From assembly GCF_000701405.1 (NCBI RefSeq), contig NZ_JNIV01000009.1:1-64000 (forward strand): a stretch of DNA of 64,000 nucleotides, read 5' to 3'. Shown here in pieces: positions 51,998 to 61,925 of this stretch (the first letter of the stretch is position 1; every line of letters starts with the position of its first letter). This DNA comes from Deinococcus marmoris DSM 12784 (GTDB taxonomy: Bacteria > Deinococcota > Deinococci > Deinococcales > Deinococcaceae). A program made the translations under genes and the position numbers. The notes below the pieces were generated by a model, which was given only the letters and a program-made list of their open reading frames with translations, had not been told where the DNA came from and searched no databases.

Positions 51998-53098
51998 ATG
52001 ACCTCCAAACGGCAGCCCAGCGAGAAAGCCAGCCCCAGCGCAGATCCCATTGAGACGGCTCCCACCGAACAGGCCACTCCTGCCGGGGCTTCCGCGCCGC
52101 AGTCCACGCCCGGCAAGGCCAGAACGGTCCAGAGCTTCGAGCATGCGCTGGTGCTGGAAACGGCCCGCGTGACCGAGGGCGCAGCGCTCGCGGCCAGCAA
52201 ATTCATGGGCCTGGGCGACAAGAACGCGGTGGACGGCGCAGGCACCGAGGCCATGCGCGAACTGCTGAACTCGCTGGACATCCGGGGCACCGTGGTCATC
52301 GGCGAGGGCGAGATGGACGAGGCCCCCATGCTGTACATCGGTGAGCAGGTGGGCAGCGGCCAGTACGAGGTGGACATTGCCGTGGACCCGGTGGAGGGCA
52401 CCGAAGTCACCGCCAAGGGCCTGCCCAACGGTCTGGCAGTCATTGCCCTATCTGAACGCGGCGGCCTGATGCACGCGCCGGACTGCTACATGGAAAAGCT
52501 GATCGTGCCGCCCCCCGCCGCAGGCCGCGTCAATCTGGACTGGCCGGTGGAGGCCAATCTGAACGTGCTGGCCCAGAGCCTTAACCGCGACGTGGACGAT
52601 CTGATGATCACCATTCTGGACCGTGAACGCCACGCGGACCTGATCCGGCGGGTGCGGGCCACCGGGGCGCGCGTCAAGCTGATCGGTGACGGCGACGTGA
52701 TCGCGGGCATCGCGGTGGGCGTGCGCGGCAGCGGCGTTCACGCGCTGATGGGTTCAGGGGGCGCGCCCGAGGGGGTGCTGAGCGCGGCGGCCTGTAAATG
52801 CCTGGGCGCAGAAATCCAGGGCCGTTTTATCGCCGAGGACGACGCCATGCGCGAGCGCTTCAAGACGATGGGCGTGGACGAGAAACGCATCTACAAGACC
52901 GCAGACCTCGCCCCCGGCTCCCAGATGGTCTTTTCCGCCACCGGCATCACTTACGGCGAGATTCTGGACGGGGTGCGGCGTTTTGCGGGCGGGGCGCGCA
53001 CACACACGCTGGTCATGGGCTACGCCACCCGCGTGGTGCGCTTTATCGACAGCATCCACCTGGAAGACGACAAGGCCCGCGTGACCATCCGGGTTTGA
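51998..53098 (+). CDS. glpX: Fructose-1,6-bisphosphatase, class II
   Basis: Hydrolyses fructose 1,6-bisphosphate to fructose 6-phosphate in gluconeogenesis. Class II (GlpX) signatures: [41 protein letters not shown] (two parts), the metal/substrate motif [16 protein letters not shown] and [20 protein letters not shown]. The 366 residues include an extra N-terminal low-complexity stretch of about 40 residues (Ser/Ala/Pro-rich). With pckA it gives the cell both irreversible gluconeogenic steps, and both genes carry the same LacI-type box. Confidence 0.94.
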   Translation: MTSKRQPSEKASPSADPIETAPTEQATPAGASAPQSTPGKARTVQSFEHALVLETARVTEGAALAASKFMGLGDKNAVDGAGTEAMRELLNSLDIRGTVVIGEGEMDEAPMLYIGEQVGSGQYEVDIAVDPVEGTEVTAKGLPNGLAVIALSERGGLMHAPDCYMEKLIVPPPAAGRVNLDWPVEANLNVLAQSLNRDVDDLMITILDRERHADLIRRVRATGARVKLIGDGDVIAGIAVGVRGSGVHALMGSGGAPEGVLSAAACKCLGAEIQGRFIAEDDAMRERFKTMGVDEKRIYKTADLAPGSQMVFSATGITYGEILDGVRRFAGGARTHTLVMGYATRVVRFIDSIHLEDDKARVTIRV

Positions 53099-53191
53099 CG
53101 CCCATCGCACTGAAGAACCTCGGGAGGTCTGGCCGAACGGCTGAGCCTTTTCCACAGACTGGATATCCCATAGATGAGCTATCGCCACAGC

Positions 53192-53226
53192 TTGACCTCA
53201 AATAATTTTTAGGCTATCCTAAATAT
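53192..53226 (+). promoter_or_regulatory. Strong promoter with iron-box-like palindrome, facing the rrf2 antisense strand
   Basis: TTGACC (53192-53197), exactly 17 bases, TATCCT (53215-53220). The perfect palindrome TTTAGG-CTAT-CCTAAA (53208-53223) covers the -10; it resembles DtxR/IdeR-type sites (TTAGG...CCTAA). GTG 53227 follows after six bases, but the frame it opens has no coding character. Transcription would run antisense through rrf2 toward the iron-uptake genes. Confidence 0.7.
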
Positions 53227-53335
53227 GTGACCAGACCTCCCAGTCGCTCACGACTCCGGCCTGTCCTTGGCGGGCAGCGTAGCCTCCACTGCGCTGCCCG
53301 GCGGGTCAATTCCTGTTTCAGTCCCTCTGTCCCTG

Positions 53336-53773
53336 CTACGCCAGTTGAATCAGGCGGGCGTGCTGCTGTTCCTGCGCCTCCACGATCAGGTCCGCCAGTG
53401 TGGTGCCGCCCAGCACCTCGCGCAGAGCGGCGTTCACCCGGAACCACAGCTCCTGCGTGCCGCAGACGTTCTGGCTGGCACAGGTGTGATCGTCCTCGAC
53501 GCACTGCACCGGGGCGATGCTGCCCTCCAGGGTGGTGACCACCTCGTAGGCGTTGATCCCGGCAGCAGGGCGTGCGAGTTGGTAGCCGCCCCTGGCTCCA
53601 CGCACACTCTGCACGAATCCGGCCCGGCGCAACCCCCCGACGATCTGCTCCAGGTAATGCAGGCTGATGCCCTGGCGCGTCGCCACTTCCTTCAAGGAGA
53701 TGGGTTGCCCCGGCTGACGGCCAATCTCGATCAGGGCACGGAGGCCATACTGCGCCCGCGTTGATATCCACAT
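53336..53773 (-). CDS. Rrf2-family transcriptional regulator
   Basis: A 145-residue winged-helix regulator of the IscR/RirA/NsrR group. The DNA-binding N-terminus is WISTRAQYGLRALIEIGRQ with the recognition region ISLHYLEQIVGGLRRAGFVQ and the wing SVRGARGGYQLAR. Three cysteines near residue 93 (C-x6-C-x5-C) can hold an iron-sulfur cluster, so it can sense iron, Fe-S status or NO. Divergence from an iron-uptake pair points to iron (RirA-like), by inference. GGGAGGTAG precedes ATG 53773. A strong promoter at 53192 faces it on the other strand. Confidence 0.88.
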   Translation of the reverse strand: MWISTRAQYGLRALIEIGRQPGQPISLKEVATRQGISLHYLEQIVGGLRRAGFVQSVRGARGGYQLARPAAGINAYEVVTTLEGSIAPVQCVEDDHTCASQNVCGTQELWFRVNAALREVLGGTTLADLIVEAQEQQHARLIQLA

Positions 53774-53841
53774 AAAACTACCTCCCAACGTTTCCTGAAT
53801 CAATCTTGACTTATTTGCTCAGGATAGTCCACTATGCGGCC

Positions 53842-54861
53842 ATGCGAATTGCCACCATCCTGCTGGGCCTCGGCCTGCTGACGTCTGCCAGTGCCGCCGA
53901 TCTGAGCGACGTCAAGACCTACCTGAATGGCAAACTGGACACCCAACTGGCCGGAACGCGGGCGCTGAGCGCGGCGGCGGACGGGTATTACGCGCTGGCA
54001 AAAGGCGCGGATTTCGATTACGCGGCACTGGCGAGAAACCCCCAGACCCGCGCCGCACTTCAAACGGCCCGCACCGGATGGACGAAGGCCAGCCCCGCCT
54101 ACGAGGACATCGAGGGCATCGTGGCCGGGGTGGAAGCCCTGAGCGAGTTCGACGTGATTCTGGACGCCGGGACAAGTGCGGCGGACGGCGGCGAGGACGT
54201 GGTGCCGTTCGACCTCAAGCTGCCCAATGGCAAGACCCTGACGAAGCCCGGCAACCTCTTTGGCGTGAACGAGGGTACGATTTGGGGCACGGTCAAGGCG
54301 TACAGCAGTGGCGTGGCCTTCGACGTAGACGGTAACGGAAACATGGATTTCGGCGATCAACTCCCCGATGCCAATGTGCTGAAGGCCGCCGCCGCCGAGC
54401 TACACCGCCAGAGCGGGGAACTTCAGAAGGCGGCCAACGCTTGGAACCCCAGCCGCGAGGACGTGTTCGGGGCTTTGGTGGGCAATGTCCCCACGGTTGG
54501 CCCGGTCTTTTTTGAAGACTGGAAATCCAGCCCGTTCGTGATCGGCAGCAAAAGCACCCGCACGGATTTCGTGGTGATCTCGCGCATGTCGGACCTGTCA
54601 GGCAACGTCAGTTCGTGGCGGGCGATGTACCGGGGGCTGAGTCCTGACGTGAAAGCGAAAAATGCTGAACTGGACGGCCAGATTCAGTCCGGTCTGAATG
54701 AGCTGGCGCTGTATGTGAACAAGCTGGTGGCCCGTGAACAGACCCGCCGTTACACCCCCGAACAGGCCGAGCAGTTGCAGCGCGAAGCGCAGAACCGCGC
54801 CACCGCCATTACCGGGCGGATCACCCAGGCGGCGGCGCTGCTGGGCGTGCGGGTAGAGTGA
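53842..54861 (+). CDS. Imelysin/EfeO-type iron-uptake protein
   Basis: A 339-residue exported protein of the imelysin/EfeO (M75) family, part of EfeUOB-like ferrous iron uptake. The signal peptide is MRIATILLGLGLLTSASA. The imelysin core is helical, with the motif GWTKASPAYEDIEGIVAG (about residues 74-91) and VPFDLKLPNGKTL. No EfeB (haem peroxidase) gene is adjacent. The gene ends TGATG, overlapping the next start. TTGACT (about 53812) and an imperfect -10 before the ATG may be its own promoter, giving a leaderless start; GACT and AGTC arms around it could be an Rrf2 site. Confidence 0.82.
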   Translation: MRIATILLGLGLLTSASAADLSDVKTYLNGKLDTQLAGTRALSAAADGYYALAKGADFDYAALARNPQTRAALQTARTGWTKASPAYEDIEGIVAGVEALSEFDVILDAGTSAADGGEDVVPFDLKLPNGKTLTKPGNLFGVNEGTIWGTVKAYSSGVAFDVDGNGNMDFGDQLPDANVLKAAAAELHRQSGELQKAANAWNPSREDVFGALVGNVPTVGPVFFEDWKSSPFVIGSKSTRTDFVVISRMSDLSGNVSSWRAMYRGLSPDVKAKNAELDGQIQSGLNELALYVNKLVAREQTRRYTPEQAEQLQREAQNRATAITGRITQAAALLGVRVE

Positions 54862-57179
54862 TGCCGGGCCTCAGAATCGCCGCGCTGCTGGCCCTATCCG
54901 CTGGATTTGCCGGAGCCACGGACCTCGCCACCCCCGCCGAGAAGATGCGTTCCTCGCTGGCCGAGGCGGGGCTGGAAGTCTCGTTTGACCGGGTTGAGGC
55001 AGCGAGGCTGGTAACTCAGGCCCAGAGCGCGTATGGGACTGTTGAGGGCGAGTGGAAGAAAGCCGATCCCGCCGCCGCCCGCGAAGTCAGCGCCGCTTTA
55101 CAGAAAGCCGTCGCTGCCGCGAAAGAGGGGGACGAGATCGCCCTGAACCGTGCCGGGGCCACTGCCTGGACCGCACTTTTACGAGGCGCATACACCGGTC
55201 TTGAAAGCAGCGTCCAGACGGGCAACGCCGACAGCGCCCGCGACTGGCTGGCTGCCCGTGAATTCCGCGTCGCCAGCCCGCTGACCCGCCTGAATGCCGA
55301 CGCCACCGGGGCGATTGAGGCTCTGGCTGCCGGAACCCTGAAGCCGGAGGCGGCCCTGAACGCCGTGCGCTCGGACGTGCTGGACGGATATCAGGCGCGA
55401 ATGAACGACGCACTGCGTGAACTGGAAACCTCGCAGGCGCGGGGCTTTCGCACGCTGGCTGCTGGGCAGGCCGCGCTGGCGCAGGGGTATTTCCAGTTGC
55501 TTCGGCCTGCCTACGTGGCCCAGAACGGAGACGCCGCCGCTGCAAAACTGACACAGCAGTTCGCAACGCTTCCCACATCCCTCTCTGGTGTACAGGCCAG
55601 CCTCTCCGGTTTCCGCGCCGCCCCCCTGAGCGAACGTGAAACCCATACACGCGCCGCGCAGGTCACGCGCTTCCTGTCGCTGGTGCCGGTGGAATACGCG
55701 CGTGGCGTCAAGCTGGGCAGCGTCAAGTTGAATGGGGGCCGCGCCGTGGTCACGCAGGAGGTAGAGGTCAACGAGGCCCGCACCTTCCTGGGCGGGGCTG
55801 TTTCCGCGCTGGCCGATATCGCGCCGCTGCTGCCCGATCAGGACGCAGCCCGCAGTTTGAGCGCCGACTTCGCCGCGCTGAATACCAGCCTTTCCGCGCA
55901 GGCTATGAAGGCGCAGCCAAAACCTCCAAGCGAAGTGGAAACGGCGGTCAGCACATTGCTGGGCAGCGTCAAATCCGCCTTCCCCGCCGACTGGCAGAAG
56001 GCCGACGCAGGCGCAGATCTGGATGTGGTTCGCACCCAACTGGACGCCGTGGTGGCCGCTGCCGGGGCAGGCGAATGGGCCGCCGCCGAAACCGCCCGTC
56101 TCGACGCCTACGCCCTGCTGGAAAGCGGCACCGAGGCGCGAATTGCCGTCTTCAACCCAGAATTGAAAGCGCATCTGGAAAACCTGATGTGGAACGGCAC
56201 GGCCCCGGCAGGACTGGCCGCACTCATCAGGAAGCAGGATCCGGCGGGCGAGTTCAAATCCACCCGCGCCGAACTTCAGTCCACCCTGGGGGAGATTGCC
56301 AGGATTCTGGGCACTGAGGTTGCCCCCGCCGCCGTCGCCACCAATGCTGGAATCATCGTGTTCCGCGAGGGGCTGGAAGCGGTGCTGATCCTGGCGGCGC
56401 TGATGGGCAGCCTGCGCCGCGACCCGGTACGCCACCTGCGCCGCCCGATGTGGCTGGGCGCGGCGGCAGCCTTCGGGGCCACCGCCGTGACATGGTTTGT
56501 TATGCAGGGCGCGCTGTCTTTGCTGGGGCGCTACGGCGAGAAGCTGGAAGCGGTGGTCAGTCTGGTTGCCATTGGCGTGCTGCTGCTGATCATGAACTGG
56601 TTTTTTCATCAGGTGTACTGGACGGACCGCATGGCCTCATTCCAGAAGCACAAGCATGAGTTGACCCATTCCTCTTCCGGGGCGGGTGGCGGCGTTCTCC
56701 GCGCCCAGTGGTGGGGGCTGGCCGTGCTGGGCTTCACCAGCATCTACCGCGAGGGTTTCGAGACCACCCTGTTTCTGCAATCGCTGGTGCTTCAGTCGGG
56801 CGCAGCTTCGGTGCTGAGCGGTACGGCAGTGGGGCTGGCGCTGGTGATCGGTGTGGGCGTGGCCGTCTTTAAGTGGCAGGCCAAGCTGCCCATGAAAAAA
56901 CTGCTGATCTGGACCGGGGTGCTGATCGCAGCGGTGCTGGCGGTCATGGTGGGCAACACGGTCCATACCATGCAACTGGTGGGCTGGCTGCCCGTGCATC
57001 CGCTGCCCCTTGAGCTGCCCGCCAACCTGGGCCTGTGGCTGGGTCTGCACGCCACCTGGGAAGGTGTGTTGCTCCAAATCGGCTCGGTGGCCGCTGTGAT
57101 CGGTTCCTTCTTCGCCGCCGAGGCCCTGAAAACGCGCGAACTGCGCCAGCGGCAGCGCGGAGCCGCCGTTCACAGCTAG
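54861..57179 (+). CDS. FTR1-family iron permease with large extracytoplasmic N-terminal domain
   Basis: A 772-residue protein. After a signal peptide (LRIAALLALSAGFAGA) comes a helical extracytoplasmic part of about 470 residues. The C-terminal about 280 residues are an FTR1/EfeU permease with seven helices and two RExxE iron motifs: FREGLEAVLILAALMGS (R at residue 502) and YREGFETTLFLQSL (R at about 630). The fusion of a periplasmic helical domain to the permease may let it accept iron from the imelysin-like partner directly. It is co-translated with that partner through the TGATG overlap. Confidence 0.9.
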   Translation: MPGLRIAALLALSAGFAGATDLATPAEKMRSSLAEAGLEVSFDRVEAARLVTQAQSAYGTVEGEWKKADPAAAREVSAALQKAVAAAKEGDEIALNRAGATAWTALLRGAYTGLESSVQTGNADSARDWLAAREFRVASPLTRLNADATGAIEALAAGTLKPEAALNAVRSDVLDGYQARMNDALRELETSQARGFRTLAAGQAALAQGYFQLLRPAYVAQNGDAAAAKLTQQFATLPTSLSGVQASLSGFRAAPLSERETHTRAAQVTRFLSLVPVEYARGVKLGSVKLNGGRAVVTQEVEVNEARTFLGGAVSALADIAPLLPDQDAARSLSADFAALNTSLSAQAMKAQPKPPSEVETAVSTLLGSVKSAFPADWQKADAGADLDVVRTQLDAVVAAAGAGEWAAAETARLDAYALLESGTEARIAVFNPELKAHLENLMWNGTAPAGLAALIRKQDPAGEFKSTRAELQSTLGEIARILGTEVAPAAVATNAGIIVFREGLEAVLILAALMGSLRRDPVRHLRRPMWLGAAAAFGATAVTWFVMQGALSLLGRYGEKLEAVVSLVAIGVLLLIMNWFFHQVYWTDRMASFQKHKHELTHSSSGAGGGVLRAQWWGLAVLGFTSIYREGFETTLFLQSLVLQSGAASVLSGTAVGLALVIGVGVAVFKWQAKLPMKKLLIWTGVLIAAVLAVMVGNTVHTMQLVGWLPVHPLPLELPANLGLWLGLHATWEGVLLQIGSVAAVIGSFFAAEALKTRELRQRQRGAAVHS

Positions 57180-57202
57180 GCGCAGGCTTTTTCCAGAAAA
57201 GT

Positions 57203-57231
57203 CCAGGAGAAATCGATCTTCCTGGCTTTTT
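57203..57231 (+). terminator. Iron-uptake operon terminator
   Basis: CCAGGA (57203-57208) pairs with TCCTGG (57220-57225), followed by C and TTTTT. Confidence 0.8.
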
Positions 57232-57407
57232 CTGTTCTTGATCGGACTGTCATCAAAGAAGAGTGCCATGACGCTAAAGCCGCCCGCCAACGCCTTTTTC
57301 CGCTTCCCTGTCATATCCGACTAAACCACTCTGTTTGATCTCTCTGCTCTGTTTACATGACGCAGCAGCATACTGAAGAAATGCGGTCTGTCTCTTAAAG
57401 TATGGGC

Positions 57408-57593
57408 ATGAATGAAAACACCTCCGCCAGCACCACCGTCAGCCGTTGCGACGCCACCTCCTGCCGCTTCAACAGCGATCAGAACTGCACCGCCGGGCAG
57501 ATCGAGATCAGCATGAGCGCAGGCTCGGCCCAGTGCCTGACGTTCAGCCCCAGCGCCGATGCCCAGGGCAAGCAGCCCAGCGCCCAGCAGTAA
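57408..57593 (+). CDS. DUF1540 small cysteine-rich protein
   Basis: A 61-residue protein with the DUF1540 pattern VSRCDATSCRFNSDQNCTAG and a fourth cysteine in AQCLTF. The four cysteines probably bind a metal, such as zinc or a small Fe-S centre, though no function is known for the family. ATG 57408 is supported by a TAAAGT -10 (57396-57401) that ends six bases before it; ATG 57402 would lie inside that promoter. Confidence 0.8.
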   Translation: MNENTSASTTVSRCDATSCRFNSDQNCTAGQIEISMSAGSAQCLTFSPSADAQGKQPSAQQ

Positions 57594-57705
57594 ACCAACG
57601 TACTGACCCAGCAGAGGCTCCCCGTGGGAGCTTCTGCTTTTGCCTGTCCATCCCTTTTCACCCACGTCCATCTGTGCTTTAATCCTGACCAGAGGACTCG
57701 GAATT

Positions 57706-58218
57706 ATGCCCAGACTTACTCCATTTCCCGCCCCCACCGCCCTTCCCGATCTGCACGGCACGGCCACACTGGCCGCCGCCGAGGCGGTGTTGGCGCAGTT
57801 GTCGGGCCGCGCCCCGCTGCGGATCGACTCGGTTTCGGTGACGGATGGCCCGCTGGTGCGCTACGCCCTGGCCCCTGACCTGGACGCCATGCGCGCCAAC
57901 CGGGCACTCATGGAGGACGTGGTGATCGCCGCGCTGGCCGCACCTGTAGCCGCCAGGATGCTGGATCTCCGGCAAATCGCCGGGGGCCGCGACGCCCGCG
58001 CCCTGCTGGACGCCGCTCTGACCGAACCGGAGGAGCGCGAGGTGCTGGACGCTTATCTGCTGGTCCTGACCGTCCGGACCCGCGCCCTGCTGCGCCGCGC
58101 CTGGGCCGAGATCGGTGTGGTGGCCGCGGGCCTGCGCGAACACGGCACGCTGGACGCACAGGATGTCCGGCACCGCATGGCCTGCGCCCAGGGCATCCGG
58201 GGCACGCTGTTGAACTGA
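57706..58218 (+). CDS. Hypothetical protein, helical
   Basis: A 170-residue soluble protein of unknown family, rich in Ala, Leu, Asp and Arg, with mainly helical character (LHGTATLAAAEAVLAQLSGR; EEREVLDAYLLVLTVRTRAL). Only one cysteine is present and there is no signal peptide. AGAGGA lies 9 bases before ATG 57706, which fixes the start against a longer open frame from 57640. It is convergent with gnd and shares a bidirectional terminator. Confidence 0.7.
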   Translation: MPRLTPFPAPTALPDLHGTATLAAAEAVLAQLSGRAPLRIDSVSVTDGPLVRYALAPDLDAMRANRALMEDVVIAALAAPVAARMLDLRQIAGGRDARALLDAALTEPEEREVLDAYLLVLTVRTRALLRRAWAEIGVVAAGLREHGTLDAQDVRHRMACAQGIRGTLLN

Positions 58219-58230
58219 AGTGAAAACAGA

Positions 58231-58268
58231 AGAAGACGTTGCACCTTGACCCGGCTGCAACGCCTTCT
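58231..58268. terminator. Bidirectional terminator between the hypothetical gene and gnd
   Basis: AGAAGACGTTGCA (58231-58243) and TGCAACGCCTTCT (58256-58268), 12 of 13 pairs, between convergent genes. No long T-run. Confidence 0.6.
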
Positions 58269-58289
58269 TGCTGTTCTTGCTGAAATCAA

Positions 58290-59864
58290 TCAGGCGTTAT
58301 AGGTGCTGCTGGACGTGCTGCCGCCGCGCCCGGTCCAGTTGGTGTGGAAGAACTCGCCGCGCGGTTTGTCCACCCGCTCATAGGTGTGCGCGCCAAAATA
58401 GTCGCGCTGGGCCTGCAAGATGTTGGCGCTGAGGCGAGGGTTACGGTAGCCGTCGTAGTACGCCAGGGCGCTGGAAAAGGCCGGAGTCCAGACCCCACGC
58501 AACGCCGCCGCCGCCACCACCTGCCGCCACGCGGTCTGGGAAGTGCTGATGGCCTCGGTGAAGTAGGGGTTGAGGAGCAGATTGGGCAGTTCGCTACTGC
58601 CGTCGAAGGCCGCCTTGATCTTGTCCAGAAACGCCGCGCGGATGATGCAGCCGCCGCGCCACATCTGGGCGATGCTGCCAAAATCCAGCTTCCAGCCGTA
58701 CTCCGCCGCCGCCAGTTCCATCATCTGAAAGCCCTGGGCATACGAGCAGATCTTGGAGGCGTACAGCGCCTGACGCACCTGTTCCACGAAGGCAGCCTGA
58801 CCGGGTTTCTCGCCCGCGTCCTCGGGGCCGCGCAGCACTTTGCTGGCCGCCACACGCTGGTCTTTCAGGGAGCTGAGAATGCGGGCAAACACCGCTTCGG
58901 CAATGGTGTTGGCGGGCGCGCCCACATCCAGCGCCGTCACGGAGGTCCACTTGCCCGTGCCCTTCTGGCCTGCGGTGTCCAGAATCACGTCCACCATCGG
59001 CTGCCCGGTGTCGCCACACGTCTTCTTCAGGATTTCGGCGGTAATTTCGATCAGGTAGCTGTCCAGCTCTCCCCTGTTCCAATCCTCGAAGATCGCGCCG
59101 ATCTCGGGGGCAGACAGGCCCAGCACGCCGCTCAAGAGGCTATACGCCTCGGCGATCATCTGCATATCGGCGTATTCGATGCCGTTGTGGACCATCTTGA
59201 CGAAGTGGCCCGCGCCGCCGTCCCCCACCCAGTCGCAGCACGGCTGACCATTCACCTGCGCGGCAATGCCCTGGAAAATAGGCTTCAGGGCGGGCCAGGC
59301 CGCAGAACTGCCTCCCGGCATGATGCTGGGGCCGGTCAGCGCCCCTTCCTCTCCGCCGGACACGCCCGCACCGACAAACAGAATGCCCTGTTCGGCCAGC
59401 GCCTTTTCACGCCGCACCGTGTCGGGAAAATGGGTGTTGCCGCCGTCGATGATGATGTCGCCCCTGTCCAGCAGCGGAGAGAGCATGTCGATAAAGGCGT
59501 CCACGGCTGGCCCGGCCTTGACCATCAGCATAATCTTGCGCGGGGGTTTCAGCAGGCTGACGAAGGTGGGCAGATCGTCCGCGCCCAGGATGCTCAGTCC
59601 CCTGGCGCGCCCGGCCACGAAGTCGTCCACCTTGCTGGTGGTGCGGTTGAAGGCCGCCACCGTGTACCCCCTGGACGCCATGTTCAGGATCAGGTTCTCG
59701 CCCATCACGGCCAGCCCGATCACGCCGATGTCGGCGGCGGCCTCGGTCACGGGCGACACGATCAGTTGCTGCGTCGCTCCCGTCGCCACGGCCTCCGAGC
59801 GCACGGTTTCGGCCTGGGTCTCTGCGGCAGTGGCGGTCAATTTGGCGGTCTCGGCTTCGGTCAT
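58290..59864 (-). CDS. gnd: 6-Phosphogluconate dehydrogenase, decarboxylating
   Basis: Oxidises 6-phosphogluconate to ribulose 5-phosphate with NADP reduction. The NADP fold is [20 protein letters not shown] (about residues 46-65), followed by [47 protein letters not shown] and the catalytic [15 protein letters not shown]. The C-terminal helical domain is complete. The 524 residues include about 45 extra N-terminal residues of low complexity. AAGGAG lies 7 bases before ATG 59864. A TATGCT -10 on the minus strand lies about 45 bases upstream. In a radiation-resistant organism NADPH supply matters for repair and redox balance; that is general knowledge, not shown here. Confidence 0.95.
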   Translation of the reverse strand: MTEAETAKLTATAAETQAETVRSEAVATGATQQLIVSPVTEAAADIGVIGLAVMGENLILNMASRGYTVAAFNRTTSKVDDFVAGRARGLSILGADDLPTFVSLLKPPRKIMLMVKAGPAVDAFIDMLSPLLDRGDIIIDGGNTHFPDTVRREKALAEQGILFVGAGVSGGEEGALTGPSIMPGGSSAAWPALKPIFQGIAAQVNGQPCCDWVGDGGAGHFVKMVHNGIEYADMQMIAEAYSLLSGVLGLSAPEIGAIFEDWNRGELDSYLIEITAEILKKTCGDTGQPMVDVILDTAGQKGTGKWTSVTALDVGAPANTIAEAVFARILSSLKDQRVAASKVLRGPEDAGEKPGQAAFVEQVRQALYASKICSYAQGFQMMELAAAEYGWKLDFGSIAQMWRGGCIIRAAFLDKIKAAFDGSSELPNLLLNPYFTEAISTSQTAWRQVVAAAALRGVWTPAFSSALAYYDGYRNPRLSANILQAQRDYFGAHTYERVDKPRGEFFHTNWTGRGGSTSSSTYNA

Positions 59865-59933
59865 GAAAACTCCTTCGGGATGGGGTGAGGGTGAGGACGG
59901 GTTCGGAAGTCAGCATAGACACAAAAGGAGAAA

Positions 59934-59961
59934 GGAGGCAGGGCCGCCATAGCCCGCCTCC
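59934..59961 (-). terminator. Stem-loop between the MFS gene and gnd
   Basis: GGAGGCaGGGC (59934-59944) pairs with GCCCGCCTCC (59952-59961). It ends the marR-MFS operon transcript before gnd. Confidence 0.65.
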
Positions 59962-59984
59962 CTTCTTTTCTTTGGGCTGTGCGC

Positions 59985-61925
59985 CTAGCCGTCCAGCGAG
60001 GCCAGTCCGCTTTCAGGCTTCTTGCCGCCCTGGCCCTCGCCCCTGGTGGGCATCTTGAGGTTGGGCATGGGCAGCACGGCCAGCAGCGCCAGCAGCGCGA
60101 TAAAGATGCTGATCAGGTAGATGCGGCTGATGGTGTTGGCAAACCCGACCTTGACCGCCCGGCTGGACAGGTCGTAGACCTTGCGGGCATCTGAGAGCGC
60201 GGTGGCCTGACTGCTGTCCAGTTGCGACTTGATGCGGGCCAGCACTCCGGCGCGGCCCTGCTCGGTCTGGAGGGCGGCGGGGGGAATATTGCCCAGCCCA
60301 CTACGCAGACCCTCGGGCAGGGACTGGTCCCCGATCAGCGCACTCAGGTTGCCGCTCTGGACTGCCGTTTCCACGCTGCCGAAACTTTTGGCAAAGCCCG
60401 CCGTGATCCCGGCCTGAATGCTGTCGAAGGTGGGGGCCGCCTGCTGCGGCGAACCTTCACCGGCCCCAGCGCTGCTGGACTTCTCGGCGCGCACGGCCTG
60501 GGCCTCAAGCTGGGCGGCAATGGCGGGCGGCTGACCCGCCTCGGCGGCGCGGAGTTGCGTGGGCAACTGGCTGGCCAGCGAACTGGTCAACACCGCGCCG
60601 AAGATGGCGGTGCCGATGGTGCTGCCCATCTGCTGAAAGAACTGCCCGGCACTGGTGGCCACGCCGATTTCCCAGCGCTGCACCGCGTTCTGGATGGCCA
60701 GGTTAAACAGCGGCAGCGCGGGGCCGATGCCCAGGCCCAGCACGATCATGTACACGATGACGGTGCCGTAAGCGGTGTCGGCGCTCAGGGTGGACAGCAG
60801 GAAGAAGCCGCCCATCATGAACACCAGACCAATCATGATCAGCGGCTTGTAGTACCCCAGGCGCGAGGCGAGCTGCCCGCTCATCACTGCGCCGAAGATC
60901 AGGCCCATCGTCAGGGGAATGGTGGCGGTGCCTGCTGCCGTGGCACTGACGCCCTGCACGTTGACCAGATACAGGCTCAGGAACAGGATTGCGCCCAGGA
61001 AGGCCGCGCCGATAAAGAAGCGGGCCAGCACACCCCAGGCAAAGGTGGGATTCTTGAACAGACTCAGGGGCAGGATGGGGCTTTCGTGACGCGATTCCAC
61101 GAACAGGAAGGCGATCAGCGAGGCAATGGCCCCCGCGAACAGCGCCAGCACCGTGGGGTGCGTCCAGCCGTACTGGGCTTCCGCGCCAAAAGTCAGCGCC
61201 AGCAGCAGCGGCACCGAGAACGTGATCACCAGAATTGCACCCAGGTAGTCGATCTTGGGTTTCAGACCACTGGCAAGGCGCGGCATCTTGGCGAAGATGA
61301 ACGCCATGGCGATCAGGCCGATGGGCAGGTTGACGTAAAAGACCCAGCGCCATGACACGTTGTCGGTCAGGAAGCCGCCCAGGAGCGGCCCGATCACGCT
61401 TGAAATTCCGAACACTGCGCCGAACAGACCCTGGTACTTGCCGCGTTCGGCGGGGGCAAAGATGTCGGCCACGATGGCGAACGCCACCGAGGTCAATGCC
61501 GCCGCGCCGAAGCCCTGCAACCCCCGGAAAATCACGAGCTGCATCATGCCGCCGCCGCCAAAGTTGCCGAACCACGGCTCCCCGGCCATGCCGCACAGCG
61601 CCGAGCCGATCAGAAAAACCACGATGCCGAACAGCAAAATGGGCTTGCGTCCGTAGATGTCCGAGAGTTTGCCGTAGATGGGCACCATCGCCGTGCTGGC
61701 CAGCAGGTAGGCGGTGGTCACCCAGGCATACAGGTTCAGGCCGTTGAGTTCTTCCACGATACGCGGCAGGGAGGTGGCCACGATGGTCTGGTCCAGCGCC
61801 GCCAGAAACAGGCCCAGCAGTGTGCCGATCAGGATCAGAATTTTGGTCCCGTGTGGCAGAACTTCGGCGTAATTGATGCGGTCTTCGGGGCGGGGGCCGC
61901 CTGCGGGGGGTACAGCTTGGGTCAT
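59985..61925 (-). CDS. DHA2-family MFS multidrug transporter (EmrB/QacA type)
   Basis: A 646-residue, 14-helix proton antiporter of the DHA2 type. Motif D1-like [20 protein letters not shown] is in helix 1, motif A is [20 protein letters not shown], and motif C-type [20 protein letters not shown] is in helix 5. The C-terminal about 180 residues contain a large extra loop with Ala/Gln-rich helices (from [20 protein letters not shown]) before the last helix, longer than usual for the family. Its start overlaps the marR stop by four bases, so the pump is controlled by MarR together with wrbA. Confidence 0.9.
   Translation of the reverse strand: MTQAVPPAGGPRPEDRINYAEVLPHGTKILILIGTLLGLFLAALDQTIVATSLPRIVEELNGLNLYAWVTTAYLLASTAMVPIYGKLSDIYGRKPILLFGIVVFLIGSALCGMAGEPWFGNFGGGGMMQLVIFRGLQGFGAAALTSVAFAIVADIFAPAERGKYQGLFGAVFGISSVIGPLLGGFLTDNVSWRWVFYVNLPIGLIAMAFIFAKMPRLASGLKPKIDYLGAILVITFSVPLLLALTFGAEAQYGWTHPTVLALFAGAIASLIAFLFVESRHESPILPLSLFKNPTFAWGVLARFFIGAAFLGAILFLSLYLVNVQGVSATAAGTATIPLTMGLIFGAVMSGQLASRLGYYKPLIMIGLVFMMGGFFLLSTLSADTAYGTVIVYMIVLGLGIGPALPLFNLAIQNAVQRWEIGVATSAGQFFQQMGSTIGTAIFGAVLTSSLASQLPTQLRAAEAGQPPAIAAQLEAQAVRAEKSSSAGAGEGSPQQAAPTFDSIQAGITAGFAKSFGSVETAVQSGNLSALIGDQSLPEGLRSGLGNIPPAALQTEQGRAGVLARIKSQLDSSQATALSDARKVYDLSSRAVKVGFANTISRIYLISIFIALLALLAVLPMPNLKMPTRGEGQGGKKPESGLASLDG

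Noticed and set aside
53227..53538. 103-codon frame starting at GTG 53227 after the strong promoter
   Set aside because: The start has perfect leaderless geometry, but the product is Arg/Pro/Ser-rich without structure and is antisense to the Rrf2 gene, so an antisense or long-leader RNA is more likely than a protein.
53267..53764. 165-codon plus-strand frame opposite rrf2
   Set aside because: Antisense shadow of the Rrf2 regulator.
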